Translations under genes and position numbers: made by a program | In this document: piece by piece, positions 30,124-42,049 of the stretch | Layout of the letters: every line of letters starts with the position of its first letter | Numbering within the stretch: position 1 is the first letter of the stretch | Assembly (NCBI RefSeq): GCF_037042905.1 | Contig: NC_087254.1 | Coordinates: forward strand, 10,897,103-10,961,102 | Direction: 5' to 3' | Length of the DNA: 64,000 nt | From: Lytechinus pictus | Taxonomy: Eukaryota; Echinodermata; Echinoidea; Temnopleuroida; Toxopneustidae | Notes under the pieces: generated by a model | Database searches by the model: none | Told to the model about the DNA's origin: nothing | What the model saw: only the letters and a program-made list of their open reading frames with translations

Positions 30124-32295
30124 ATGAAGTTTTGTCAGTCAAGAATTGTATATTCCCTATTCCTGATGAGCCCTTTGATTCTGATGGTGAATGCCGATTT
30201 GTTTGTGAGCACAGACTCTGCTACAGTCAGTGAAGGCACGCAAACATCCTTTACCTGCTTCAGTGATGAGCTATCCGATGAGAACATCTTCAGCACTGGT
30301 GGCAAGGTGGTTTGGTCTCGATACCCACGGTCTTCATCGAGTCTTCAGCAGGTCGCACAGTACACCCTGGCCAACAACGCACAGGTCCTGCTAACCGATC
30401 CGCAAGATGCTGAGAGATTTTCCATCGAAGGAGGCTTGGATTCTCACACGCAAATAAATCTGAATCTCGTGATTCGACAAACGTCTAAATCAGACCAGGG
30501 AAGGTATTCTTGTATCCTCTACGATGGCTCGGGAGTGTTGATATCTCAATCAGAAAACCTGCCGCTTACAGTTAAGTACCCTCCTGCTGATTACTTTCCT
30601 TTGTGTTCTGCGTCACCAGTAGATGTAGGAACTGATGTGAACCTTGATTGTCGGTCAGAGAACACAACACCACCTGTTTCTGTGCAGTGGTATAAAGATG
30701 GGACTAAGGTTGCTGATGGATACGAGGTTGATACTCGAACAACGTCTGTATACAGGGCACGACAAGAAGAGCTAGGCAGCCAGTTTCACTGTAGATTGTT
30801 CTATGATGACGGCGCAGGAGTCCGTGTGGAGCGATCGTGCCGCTTCCACCGACCTTACGTTGCTATCTTGAGAAAAACAGAAGAGGTCAACACTGGGAAC
30901 ATCGTGTTTCATGCTTTCGCTCATTCTAGCCCACCGTTCGTTAGTGACATCCATTGCTCCTTGGAAACATCAATGGGCACTCAACAGAACTTTGAGCTTA
31001 CGTTTCCTGGATATGGATTGATGACGATAGGACCTGTCTCACCGGTAGATAATGGAACAGACCTTGTTTGTCAGGCAGCAAATGTCTTTGGCGTTGGGAT
31101 AACACGAATGCCCGTTTACAGTGATGGTAATGGAAATGGTGAAGCAACCCTCCCTTCCGTGGTGACCAATTACATGCCTAATGACGGAACACTTACTGCA
31201 GCTATATGGCCTAAACTTCCACTAGTGAAACAAGGTGAAAACATCACGTTCGTTTGTAGTCACAGTCTAGAAATCCGTTCAATGGCCCGAACCAGAATAG
31301 CAATTACGTGGCGATACAATGGCATCATGGTGGATGATACTACTCCGAGATTCACAGCGACAGAGAACAGTCTTCGGGTAGATCAAATCAGTAGCACCGA
31401 TGAGGGTGTCTCTGTGACCTGTTTGGCCAGCTTGGCTGTAGAGGACACACCTGTTGCGAACATCCCTGCTGGTGAATCAACAACCCAAATTCGGTTCAGT
31501 AACGTACCGACCAAAGATGACTGTCTTCTGGATAACAACGGAAGCACAGCACTCCAGTCACAAGCTGGCAGCTCTTCAATCTTTAGGAGTTCAGCTTTTC
31601 TCTTCGGCATATCTGCACTCGCTGGGGTTGGATGGCTACTCTGTGTCATTTTCATCCTCATGTTAATTGCGAGAAACAGGAAACAAAACAGATTAGGTTC
31701 AGCACAACCTCGAAGAATGAGCTCACAAATGACTTATCGTGCAGGAACCACGACATTCACCAACGGGACGCATCGAGGGTCTACGCCATCTACAAACCAA
31801 ACAACTCGAGCTCTTCCTGATCAACCATCTGAGAACCCGATCAGGAACGGGTCTTTCGGTATGCGCTCGAATAATTTACATGTCGAGGTGCCTATGGAGC
31901 CATCGGGACCTGAATTAGCCTACCAAGAAATGGTTGGAAACACAGGCGTGACAAAATCACGGAACGGCGAGTCGGGAAGGGCCAAAGGTTCTACCAACGT
32001 TCGGTCGAAAGACGAAAAGGCGAACGATATGTCATGGCAACCAGAACTGGTTCCAGGGCCAAACGGTGGGTTTATTCCGCAAGAGATGTTGGCAAACGAC
32101 GCATCTTCAGGCAACAAGAGCAGAGAACACGATGGGGCAGAAATGAACTACGAAGACTTGGATTGCATGAGACACCATGAGTCACAGCACACCCGTCGGG
32201 CCACAGGGAATGATTACCAAACATCAATTTCAAACACACCTTATTTAAGACCTCAAGAGGAGGAGGATCTTCTTCCGCATTATGCCAATTCCTGA
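30124..32295 (+). CDS. Single-pass receptor with four Ig-like domains, intronless
   Basis: Encodes 723 aa. The ATG at 30124 is chosen because a signal peptide follows at once (MKFCQSRIVYSLFLMSPLIL, cleavage near NA/D at residue 24); the open frame extends upstream only through non-ATG codons. Ig-like domain 1 is V-type, about 31-151 (C45, DQGRYSC ending at C130). Domain 2 is about 155-245 (C176, VQWYKDG, C223). Domain 3 is about 262-332 (C278, DNGTDLVC with C316). Domain 4 is about 352-457 (C378, C433). N-glycosylation motifs are at N180, N310, N373 and N472. The membrane span is about 489-516, followed by basic RNRK. The 207-residue tail has tyrosines at 600 (YQEM), 676 (YEDL), 698, 707 (YLRP) and 720 (YANS), contexts suited to SH2 binding or YxxPhi sorting. 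A surface recognition or adhesion receptor is inferred; the family is not identified. The decayed paralog lies 9 kb upstream on the same strand. Confidence 0.88.
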   Translation: MKFCQSRIVYSLFLMSPLILMVNADLFVSTDSATVSEGTQTSFTCFSDELSDENIFSTGGKVVWSRYPRSSSSLQQVAQYTLANNAQVLLTDPQDAERFSIEGGLDSHTQINLNLVIRQTSKSDQGRYSCILYDGSGVLISQSENLPLTVKYPPADYFPLCSASPVDVGTDVNLDCRSENTTPPVSVQWYKDGTKVADGYEVDTRTTSVYRARQEELGSQFHCRLFYDDGAGVRVERSCRFHRPYVAILRKTEEVNTGNIVFHAFAHSSPPFVSDIHCSLETSMGTQQNFELTFPGYGLMTIGPVSPVDNGTDLVCQAANVFGVGITRMPVYSDGNGNGEATLPSVVTNYMPNDGTLTAAIWPKLPLVKQGENITFVCSHSLEIRSMARTRIAITWRYNGIMVDDTTPRFTATENSLRVDQISSTDEGVSVTCLASLAVEDTPVANIPAGESTTQIRFSNVPTKDDCLLDNNGSTALQSQAGSSSIFRSSAFLFGISALAGVGWLLCVIFILMLIARNRKQNRLGSAQPRRMSSQMTYRAGTTTFTNGTHRGSTPSTNQTTRALPDQPSENPIRNGSFGMRSNNLHVEVPMEPSGPELAYQEMVGNTGVTKSRNGESGRAKGSTNVRSKDEKANDMSWQPELVPGPNGGFIPQEMLANDASSGNKSREHDGAEMNYEDLDCMRHHESQHTRRATGNDYQTSISNTPYLRPQEEEDLLPHYANS

Positions 32296-32535
32296 AAGCA
32301 AAAACTTCTGAATTCAGCATCCAGGAAAGTACTTTAAAATGTTATGAATATTAGAGAACCAACATGAACCAAATTTGAGTTTAAAGTTGTTACTGAAATA
32401 TCTATTGTTCGATCTTCAACACAATGCGCACCAACAAGGAATGATTGATGGGCTGTTTCCTAATTGTCAACTTGCTGGTTTCCATTGGGTATCATCCACA
32501 CCTGATACTATCTTACTATGCTAACAAACATGAAT

Positions 32536-32541
32536 AATAAA
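32536..32541 (+). promoter_or_regulatory. Polyadenylation signal for the Ig receptor gene
   Basis: AATAAA lies about 240 bases after the stop codon. A second AATAAA occurs near 33217. Either would give a 3' UTR of ordinary length. Confidence 0.5.
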
Positions 32542-32599
32542 GAAATTTTCGCTGTGAATGAAAGTTTATATCTTACAGTGCATGCGTTATAAGCATCAA

Positions 32600-34060
32600 G
32601 GGATAGATGAATGTCTATCTTGAAAAACTAGCATTTAAACCTCTTAGACGGACATCAACCGCGAACATTGTGAGAGATACAAGTCGTTTTACACGTCAAT
32701 AATATTAAGTAACATGCTGAATGGTCAAAGTATCAAGTCTCGATTATTGGAGACACCTACATCAGTTTTTTTGTCATCATTATTGCCCTTATCATTGTGT
32801 ATCATGTGTACTTGTATATATTCTTTTCGTTGATCCAGAAATAATTTTAGGTCTAATGTAGCTTATTTCAATCCTGAACAAAACAGCTTATTTTAAATCG
32901 AAAGGGGGAAATGAAAAATACAAACAGTTACCAAACGAGCAAATCTGACATTACTAAGGTTACTGAAGCATAATTTGCAATGGTGTATATTTTTCACTTG
33001 GCTTGTCTTTGTAAATTTGTATTATCTTCTGTACAGCTTAAGTTAACATTCATTAATAGAAATAGTGTATACATACATGCAGATATGAAGTCATGTACAT
33101 AATTTAGTGTTATCGGCTGGTAAATGAAATGGCTCGTGAAAGAACTCCCAAAATGTTGACAATCTTTATGTTTTGAATTAATTCCCTTCTGAAATCTGCC
33201 TACTTTTCCTCAAAGAAATAAAGCAATTCCATAGTATTGACAATAAAAAGTGAATTGTTATTGATACGAAAACCGACAGATAAAAACGAGTTTATAAACA
33301 TCACGAGCCACAGGAGCTGAGGTATGGGCTAAAAGTTGTCTGAATATAGTAACAGAATAAATATATATATATGTATATATATATATAGTTTGAATGAAAT
33401 TGTGGCAGATAAAATCATCGTCAATATATACATTACATTTGCACTTAACATGATTCCATTGCATGATTCTACATCAGATAACAAAATGGATGGTAGAGGG
33501 GTCCGGTTTCAGCATCCATAGTAATCAAAAGTCGTTTATAAAATCAGTGGTAACTAAGTGCATCAGTTTTGTGAATAACACCAAGTGCTCTCGTACATGA
33601 TCCTGCAATTGATATCAATCGTATATCTAAAGGAATCAATTTCATACAAAGTTAAAAACGATCGTGTATAATAAATTGTATTTATTTACATTACAGGACA
33701 AATAAGAGATATCAGCTAATAGAAGTAGATTAAAGGAATCTTTAGATGTTAAAATTTCAAATCTTGTCCCGTGAATGGTACATATTTTTATTCTTTTGTA
33801 TTCACAGATCAAATTTGCTGTAGAACCAATAGAAAGCTGGTCTTTACTGTTTTGAAGACTGTTTACCGTTTTCTGTTTCTTTTTTTATGGTAACTCCCGT
33901 AGAAACTTGGCAGGACAGCTTTTGCTGGTGAACGCCAAGCTGGTATATAACCAATTACCTAGAAAACATATTACGTCTAGTTTAATCAGTCATAGTGGCT
34001 GACCTTGAAGACGACAGATATTTCTCTCGGACCTTTTTATCAAAGTGGAGACAATGAAAG
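32600..34060. other. Stretch with no recognised gene
   Basis: AT-rich sequence with a short (TA)n tract at about 33361-33388. The first part may be receptor 3' UTR. No domain-bearing frame was found. Confidence 0.4.
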
Positions 34061-34070
34061 TGGAAAAAAT

Positions 34071-34144
34071 GGCAGAGTTGGGATTCGAACTCACAACCTT
34101 GCGATTATAAGTTCAATGCTCTAACCACTAGACCACAAGACCCG
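34071..34144 (-). repeat. tRNA-like SINE head, reverse strand
   Basis: On the minus strand it reads gtggtctagtggttagagc (A box region), cttataa in the anticodon loop position, and gagttcgaatccc (B box). The acceptor and T stems pair poorly, so it is a degenerate tRNA or SINE head rather than a working tRNA gene. The body may continue toward lower coordinates. Confidence 0.5.
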
Positions 34145-34536
34145 TGTTTTCTGTTGGAATGTATACTCTATATTTCATCTAACGGTTTTAGTATTCAAGT
34201 GATAGGACACCAATTAAATTATTAAATATCAGCAACATCGGTTAAAAAAATATCCCGACTATAATCTAGTGGAGATTGACCAATTGATATAATAATCATT
34301 TTTAAATTGATTGTGTTTTATTTGTATATTTGTGAAAAGTATGACATTTCTGTAATATTAGTTTTTTTATGAATACATGTATTTATTCCAAGTATAGCAA
34401 GAGTAGTTTCGGAAATACTTAGTGAAATAGATATTGTCATGTTACACTGTCCCAACAATATCAGAAATATCAATGTGATAAATTTTATCAAATTTAACAT
34501 ACGCTCAGGTAAAAGACAGAAACCAACGGGTGAAGG

Positions 34537-34619
34537 TTGCCGTGCAGGCTGAGTGGTCTGAATCCCGTGACCAAGCCTACATGCATGGAAATCTAGGGTT
34601 CGAAACTCGGATACGGCAA
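34537..34619 (+). repeat. tRNA-like sequence with long variable region
   Basis: The 83 bases begin TTGCCGT and end ACGGCAA, a perfect 7-bp acceptor stem. The D-arm region gcaggctgagtggtctgaa and the B box gggttcgaaactc are present, as in leucine-type tRNAs. I could not place a proper anticodon stem, so I call it a tRNA pseudogene or SINE head. Confidence 0.5.
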
Positions 34620-34747
34620 TTTTGCTCCGAAGCAAGTATTTATATTTTGTATTGCACTTTTACATCATCCAATTGAGAACGGTTGAATGTTGGTCCAGAC
34701 ATAAACAAACTGATTGATAAACGCATCTGATTGATAAACGCACGTAA

Positions 34748-34796
34748 TCCACACACACACACACCCTCACACACACACACACACACTCCCTAACCC
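34748..34796. repeat. (CA)n microsatellite
   Basis: Interrupted ACAC tract. Confidence 0.9.
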
Positions 34797-34924
34797 ACAT
34801 CTACAAACCCGCACACACTTTGCAGGTGGCTGAATGGCGTGAACATAATGTACATGAATCTGTCGGATTATTTACTCATATCATGTAAAGTAAATAAGTC
34901 GATTAGGTGAATTGTGTGATATGA

Positions 34925-35090
34925 CCAGGGCCCCGCGTAACTCGAAGGTTTATGATTAATCGCTAATTTGAAAGATCAATTCTGATTGGTTCCTAGTCAG
35001 TTTACGGAGCAAAATGCGTATGCAACGATGATCCTGATAGGCCAGTTCATTTAGCGATTGATCGTTAACCTTTGTGGTACCGGGCCCTGG
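34925..35090. mobile_element. GGGCCC-ended MITE, 166 bp
   Basis: Left ccagggccccgcgtaactcg and right tttgtggtaccgggccctgg are inverted. Internal atcgctaatttg pairs with tttagcgattgat. Confidence 0.7.
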
Positions 35091-35245
35091 TAACTAGATT
35101 CAGTAGAAATTTCCAATTTGATATGCCCTTTTCACTGGTTCCAGTAGGGATTGGAAAAGACGAGAAACAAGAACAAAGACGTGTATATTGGTTTCGTTTT
35201 ACTTTCAATATTCAAACCAGGAGAGACGATCCATAGAAATCATAT

Positions 35246-35311
35246 AACAAAATAATGCTGATGATAACACTTTATTGGCAATCAGAGCATTATCATCAGC
35301 ATTATTTTGTT
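35246..35311. repeat. Perfect 22-bp-arm hairpin
   Basis: 35246-35267 is the exact reverse complement of 35290-35311, with a 22-base loop. It falls at the start of a 75-aa frame with no other support as a gene. Confidence 0.85.
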
Positions 35312-35479
35312 ACCTTACTGAAGCCAATACGTGAAACTTTAAGATATGTAAATATATATGCACATAAAATTGACCAGCAGCACATGCTGAAAGGGATCAA
35401 TTTACAAAAATTCATGAAGTACAATATAACAAAGCAAATGGACAAAAACGTAATTACAGTATTCTATATCAAAAAAGAT

Positions 35480-36095
35480 TGAGGAAGAGAGAAATAATCA
35501 CAGGGAAAGAGAAATAGAGTAATGGAAAGAAAGAGAGGGGCGGGGGGGGGGGTCATTACAAATCTAATGAATTAATCTAATGATATTAATTGATTACAAA
35601 TACTTTGAATTGAAATGAACTAATGTCATAAAGGAATATTTAATGTATATAAATGTACATGCATAAATAATTATTTCTATTGGATCTTTGAATCTTCCTA
35701 AACTTCTTTGTTCGTCGATTATCATTCTTTGTATACAGTTTAAGAACTATATAGAAAATAACGTGTCTTTGCAGTCTGAGCAATGTTCATCCTTATTGAA
35801 GTGTCATAAATCGACACGAACTCTCTGTTTGCCGAATTATCGATCGATATTTGTATCGCAATAATAATTATTTTGTTTCTATTTGTAAATACTATCAGAT
35901 AATCCATATGTCTTGTTTGGTCTATTATGTCGGTGATGAAATAAATTCCGAAAATCTTGAAAAAATATCTCAATCTGCTTGTTCAGCGTAGCCTAATATC
36001 AATTTCTTCGTAGGAATAGAATGATGTGGTTGAGCATGGGTGAATGATATCGTGTGTGTGTGTCTATTTTTCATGATTTGTTATAATTGATAGAT
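35480..36095. other. Stretch with no recognised gene
   Basis: AT-rich sequence with a G tract near 35541-35551. Only short frames. Confidence 0.4.
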
Positions 36096-36099
36096 TGAT

Positions 36100-36251
36100 C
36101 AGGGGTCCGTTGCAGAAAGAGTTGCGTCTAAACGCAAGTCAAAAAATCAATCGCAAGTCCCAAATGCGCGCTGTTGATTGGTTGGAAATTTAAGTTGCGC
36201 ATGATTCTTAGAGTTGCGATTGATTGCAACTCTTTCTGCAACGGGCCCCTG
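36100..36251. mobile_element. GGGCCC-ended MITE, 152 bp
   Basis: Left caggggtccgttgcagaaag and right ctttctgcaacgggcccctg are inverted copies with few differences. The middle also has gttgcg and cgcaac segments in both orientations. Confidence 0.8.
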
Positions 36252-36689
36252 ATGGCAGTGGTTTCATGTAGAACATGCTTAATTTTATTTGTTGATTGTC
36301 TTCATGCATGTCGGATTATTCCACTAATGCATGGCACTGTCACTTTTCTACCAATGTAATGGGACGCAACTATTCATTATTTCCTTCATCGTTTGATCTA
36401 TTATTTCATCCGCAGTTTCTAAATATTACTTCTTATTTATTTATTTCTGACTATTCGGTAAAGTGTAATTCGGTTAAAGTTTATTTCCGACTATTTCCTC
36501 ATACATAAACTTGAATCATCAACACGATATACAAAGTCAGATACAAATTCAAGTACCTCTTTAATAAAATATCACTCGCTACAGAACGTAATTATGTTGA
36601 TAACAAGATAGGATAGGCATACAGACCTGCATCTCTAGACGATTGGAACGAGAGTTCCCTGTGATTGAACAATAATTGTTATTGCAGTT

Positions 36690-37400
36690 GATTTATTGAT
36701 TGCTTGTTTACTTACTGAATGATTTTTTTAAATGACTGATCGATTGTTTTATTGATTGCTTGTTTGGATGACTGAAAGATTTATTGATTTTTGAATGACT
36801 GATTGGTAGATAGATTAGGTGTTTGAATAATTGATTTATTGATTGGGTGTACGAATGATTGATTGATTTATTGATTATTAAATCAATTATTGATTGATTT
36901 ATTGATTTCTTGTATGACTGTGTGATTTATTGATTGCTTGTAATTATGACTGAGTGATTTATTGATTGCTTGTATGACTGAATGATTTATTGATTGCTTG
37001 TATGACTGAATGATTTATTGATTGCTTGTATGACTGAATGATTTATTGATTGCTTGTATGAGTGAATGATTTATTGATTGCTTGTATGACTGAATGATTT
37101 ATTGATTGCTTGTATGACTGCATGATTTATTGATTGCTTGTATGACTGAATGATTTATTAATTGCTTGTATGACTGGATGATTTATTGATTGCTGTTTGA
37201 CTGAATGATTTATTGATTGCTTGTATGACTGATTGGTTTATTGATTGCTTGTATGACTGAATGATTTATTGATTGCTTGTATGGCTGAATAATTGATTGC
37301 TTGTATGACTAAATGATTTATTGATTGCTTGTATGGCTGAATGATTTATTGATTGCTTGTATGACTGATTGATTTATTTTTCGAATGAATGATTGGTTGG
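36690..37400. repeat. 28-bp minisatellite
   Basis: The unit tttattgattgcttgtatga plus ctgaatga is repeated about 17 times in register from about 36905 to 37375, with degenerate copies on both sides. No long ORF, so this is satellite-like. Confidence 0.9.
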
Positions 37401-37666
37401 TTGATTGTTGTTTGTTTGGTGGATCGATATATTGATTGTTTGTATGACTGAATGATTTATCGATTATCTGAGCGAATCATTGAACTATTGGTCGTTCGAT
37501 TAAGTGATTGATTGATTGTTAAATTGTATGGTTGAATAATTGCTTGTTTCTCTGTATGACGTATGTACGTATGTACGTATGTACGTATGGTTGATTGGTT
37601 TATTGATTCCTGATATGACACACACCCACACATATATTATCCCACACACCCTCTCACACACACACC

Positions 37667-37667
<1 letters not shown>

Positions 37668-37704
<37 letters not shown>

Positions 37705-37712
37705 TATTTATA
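37668..37712. repeat. (AT)n microsatellite
   Basis: TA tract preceded by CA-rich sequence (37618-37665). Confidence 0.9.
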
Positions 37713-37744
37713 TATTTATTTATTTATTATGGCTGAGTGATGAA

Positions 37745-38860
37745 TTTATTTATTTTGTCAGACAGGTTGATTCACTATTATGACAGGTCCATTTATTGAT
37801 TGTTTTTATTGCAGATTCATTGGAATATCAAGTAATATATCATTTAGGTGATGAGTGGTTGATTAATTAAGGATGACTCAATATTATGATCTATAGACTT
37901 TCTTTAAAGAATAATTTATATATTGTTATTTAAAATTAACAATTCTCAATTAAAAATTGATTAGCTGTTGGTTTTACTTATCCCCGTACTTATCGCATTA
38001 CAAAATGGTAGAAATTAGACACCCTCTCGTTTTTTTTCTCATAAGTAACATTGCATTCCTCTAGTGTTTTATAACTATTTCCTTCAAAATGTTAAGTTTT
38101 ATATCTAAATGTAGCATCCTGAACTGTGCATCCTATAGCACATACACCTCACTTCAGTTTTCTACCATGTGCCTCTAAAGGATGTTTGAGTGGCTATATC
38201 CTGAAAAGAAAATTGATCTCAAAGCTTTTGAAACACAATCCTGAATCAAACCGGAAAATACGTTATTTTCCGTGAAAGTCGGCGATGTTGGGTCTCAGGT
38301 TCATTGACTTCTAGAGTTGATGGTAGATGATTTACCTTTCGTGCAGCCATCAGGTTTATGAAAAACATAATGTTGACCATCAAATTTTATTGTAGACTAT
38401 GTTTCGAGATCACTTCTGCAGGATTTGTTTTGCTTTGTTCAGTTTTACTATCATTTCGAGGCGTGGTTTAAAACTAGTTTTTAATTTTTAATTCGTATAT
38501 TTTTCAGGTCACTCCCTTTCCTTTTTCATTTATTTTGGATATACAATTAGAAAGAAGTAACAATTTAAAGTTGCTTAATAGTTTACGGATATGGATATTA
38601 TGCAAAAATCAATTTTCGATGTCCCCATTACCTAATTATATTTCATTATCTTTGTATGAAATACAAAAGTTATTTTAAATTCGTTGGTTTAGAAAAATAT
38701 AGAATTATTTTTAGCTGAATCATATATTTTTAAGTATCGCCTTTATTCAAAACAAAGGGAAGTTGCATACATGAAATGAAAATTAGTCCAGGTTACTCGT
38801 TTTTTAGGACGAAGTACAGGACTAAGAATTACAGATACACAATATAAAACATATATATAT
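37745..38860. other. Stretch with no recognised gene
   Basis: AT-rich, non-repetitive at the level I can see. No credible coding frame. Confidence 0.4.
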
Positions 38861-38949
38861 AACAATAAAATTTACATAAAACGATTTATTGGTGACTGCA
38901 GAGAAAAAAAATGAAATAGTACAAGGATCAAGCACACACCTTTACAACT

Positions 38950-39440
38950 GATATGGAGAGAGCATATAGAGGGAAGAGATATAGGAGGAAGAAAAGTGTG
39001 TGACGAGCGAGAAGAAGGGAAAACGTGAAGAAAAGGAAGAAGAGGACGAAGAAGGAGAAGGAAGAAAAGGAGGAATAAGAAGAAGTAAGGGAGTGGAATA
39101 CAAATTCTTTTAATGAGATAATATTGCATTATTGGCAATTTACTTCTTTACAATAACCGCCAACCTACTTATACATTAAAAAAAACTAGATAACAATTGT
39201 AATTTCATGTGTTGATTAAGAGAGAAGGAGGGAGAGAGTGAGTGAAAGGTGAGCCTAAGGAGAGGGAGGGGGAGATAGAGGGGGGGGGGGTCCCGGAGAG
39301 CTATAGAAAGAGAAGAGAGAGGGGCGACGGGGAGGGAGAGAGAGTGGATGGGGAGAGTCCTGGAGGGCTATCGATAGAGAAAAGAGAGAGAGAGAGAGGT
39401 TGGGAAGAGAGAGAGAGGGAGGGGGGGGGGGGCATGGATT
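38950..39440. repeat. Purine-rich tracts (GA)n
   Basis: Two strongly strand-asymmetric blocks, about 38950-39095 and 39218-39435, are almost all A and G on the + strand, with gagaga and ggaggg runs and G tracts. Such mirror-like purine runs can form triplex DNA. The frames across them are low-complexity. Confidence 0.75.
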
Positions 39441-39639
39441 GTTTCACAACCAACTTCTGTTCCGTGTTCGTCAACAATAGGTTTTATCGATGTTACTATA
39501 TTTCTAGGTACCTGCATATTAACCATTGCGTAATACCATTTCATATCTGATAATTGTCAACTATATATTCCCATTTTAATGACCGCTTATCACGCTCGTT
39601 CAATTTGCTAAATAGTGACGGTATTGATTTATTCACCTT

Positions 39640-40235
39640 TTTGTCAACAAAATTATAAGCAATGATATACATAAAAATTACAGTACAATGGAGGTAGCAA
39701 CTCGGTAAGCAAAGCTTGTGACAAGTTCACCGTGACATGAAGACAATAAAGACATTACACTTAAAAAGAACTTCCATAATTATAAAGTACTGCAATACAT
39801 AACAATGGGGGAACGGGGCAACTGTTTCCACATTTGCAAAATAATGAAACAGTTAATTAATCGTCAAACTAATCACCCCGCACAGAATACATTTCTAAAT
39901 GTAACAATGCAATGGAGCTAGCAACTCGGTAAGAAAAGCTTGTGACGAGTTCATCTTGACATGAAGACAAGAAAGACATTATACTTTACAAAAAATTCCA
40001 TATAAATTACTGCAATACATAACAATGGGGGAACAGGGCAACTATATCCACATTATATCAAATGAAACCGTTATTAATAGTCAAACTAATCACCCCCACG
40101 CTGAAACTAAGCAAATCACTTAATAGACAGGACGTAAGCTTTTTTCTTAGTTTTGTCTTAAAGCACTTTAAAGATGGTGCATTTCTGATGTCATTAGATA
40201 GATTGTTCCACTTTTTTCGGATCTATGTTGATAAG
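39640..40235 (-). pseudogene. LINE 3' remnant, reverse strand, with 224-bp duplication
   Basis: On the minus strand 40225-40130 encodes WNNLSNDIRNAPSLKCFKTK, the C-terminal pattern of CR1/L2-type LINE proteins (WNxLPxxIR then FKxxLK). Below it the 3' untranslated part is present twice in tandem: agcaactcggtaag occurs at 39694 and 39918, and aacaatgggggaac follows in each copy. Confidence 0.6.
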
Positions 40236-40241
40236 GACACG

Positions 40242-40409
40242 TCCTGGGCTCCGTAATACAAAGATTAGCGATCAATCGCTAAATGAACTGACCAATCAAT
40301 ATCAATGTTACACGCGCATTAGGTTTAAAATACTGACCAGGGACCAATCAGTGCGATTCTTTCATATTTGCAATTCATCGAAAATCCTTTTTGTGTTACG
40401 GAGCCCTAG
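40242..40409. mobile_element. MITE with TCCTGGGCTCCGTAA ends
   Basis: Left tcctgggctccgtaatacaa and right ttgtgttacggagccctaga are inverted. It lies directly against the LINE remnant. The 73-aa frame inside is non-coding. Confidence 0.7.
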
Positions 40410-42049
40410 ATCTCGGCAAAATGAGGAGGAGCATGTATTGTATTGATATAAATTCTGATTTGTATCAAACAACTGATGTTATATCATGTTATACCGACTT
40501 ATTCGCGTCAGAAGCAATAACAGCTCAGGTGCAATGGCTTATGATATTCAAATTAAGAAGTTGAAATATTTTTTATACATTTACAATAGGAAGATTTATA
40601 TAGAAATATATCCATATATGGTCACTTCACTTAGGTTCCACTATTTGGGGAATTTTATCGGGAAATTGGTGAAAAATGTTTGATCAATAATTTATTTTCC
40701 CCCTTATTTTAAGGAAGAGTTTCCAGCTTCCTCAAAGTATTATTGTTTACAGTGTCACAGAAATTTCATTTTGGTTCAGTTAAACTTAAGAAATCGGAAC
40801 CTACTCTCTTTTCACATGAAATTGACAAAAAAAATCATTCTGCATGAGGTCCTTTGGAATTGATCACCCCCCCCCAAAAAAAAAAAAAAAAAAAAAAAAC
40901 ACACACTTGAGAATTCGGTGACACGACATTTGCTCGGACTGCGACAATTGTTCATGGCTTTATTTAGACTAAGATATAGTAGACAAGACCAATATGGGGA
41001 GAACTTGAGTTTAAGGAGCATTTTGGGGTAAAAGTTGGGAACCGGTCTATTTCACCTAATTTGAATGTGCTGAATCTGATAAGACCGGTTCCCAAGCCAA
41101 TTTTTCATGTTTTGACCACCTAATTTGCATAAACAAAATGGCTGCCAAATCGACAATTTATCATCTTATTTCTACAAAATTCTTTTATAATATTCGCTTT
41201 CACCGATATGGATACTGCAAAATCCTGCATACTTAACATGTACCATTTGGAAAAATTTGTTATTTCTGTTTGCGGCTAATTAATTATGCAAATTTATGCA
41301 TATTTTACAATATTATGCTATAATTTGATAATTAATACACCTAAAATGTTTATTATTTTGGGTACAAATAGCATTTGTATCATTATGAGAATTGTTTGGC
41401 CCTTAAATATAATACTCAAGTCAATTTTTATATGTATTTTATTGTTCTTTGATATTTCTTTTGTGTTCTTGTATTTTCTGCCATATGCTTTGTATATGTT
41501 TGATATGAGATCTTTAAAAAACTAATATCAATGGCAGATATTAAGCTTCAATGATTGAATCATTTAATAAACTTCTTTTGCCACAACTGTTAATTGTACT
41601 CAGGAACAAATACACACACTTGCTCCCAGCCTCCCACACCCACACCTGTATATAGAAAGGAATATACTTGCAAGGTATAGTACAATATAAAAAGATTGAT
41701 GCTGATCCTATAATCATGACAATTACCAAATTCAATGAACCCGTAAGAAAAGAAGAGTTTAGAAGTTGGAAAACCTGTAATCATGCTGAACTTAAATTTC
41801 TTGAAATAGATATATTAAAATGTTTTATAACAGATCAAATATTCAATTAAACGTATGATTTACGCAGTGTAGTTTATTAATCGGATATAAGTATCAGTAC
41901 ATTGTTATTATCCTTGTAGCAAAATTATATCTCTGATTCAGCTCCATCAGAACTGCAATCATGGCAGTTAACCAAAGAACAATTTTTTGTAATAAATGCA
42001 AAGGGTCTGTATTACTGGATCACTTACTAGTTTTTTTGGTCATTACCGA

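Noticed and set aside
34537-34619. Functional tRNA-Leu gene
   Set aside because: The acceptor stem is perfect, but no convincing anticodon stem and loop could be placed.
36905-37380. CRISPR-like array
   Set aside because: Units are contiguous 28-bp tandem repeats without distinct spacers, in a eukaryotic genome.
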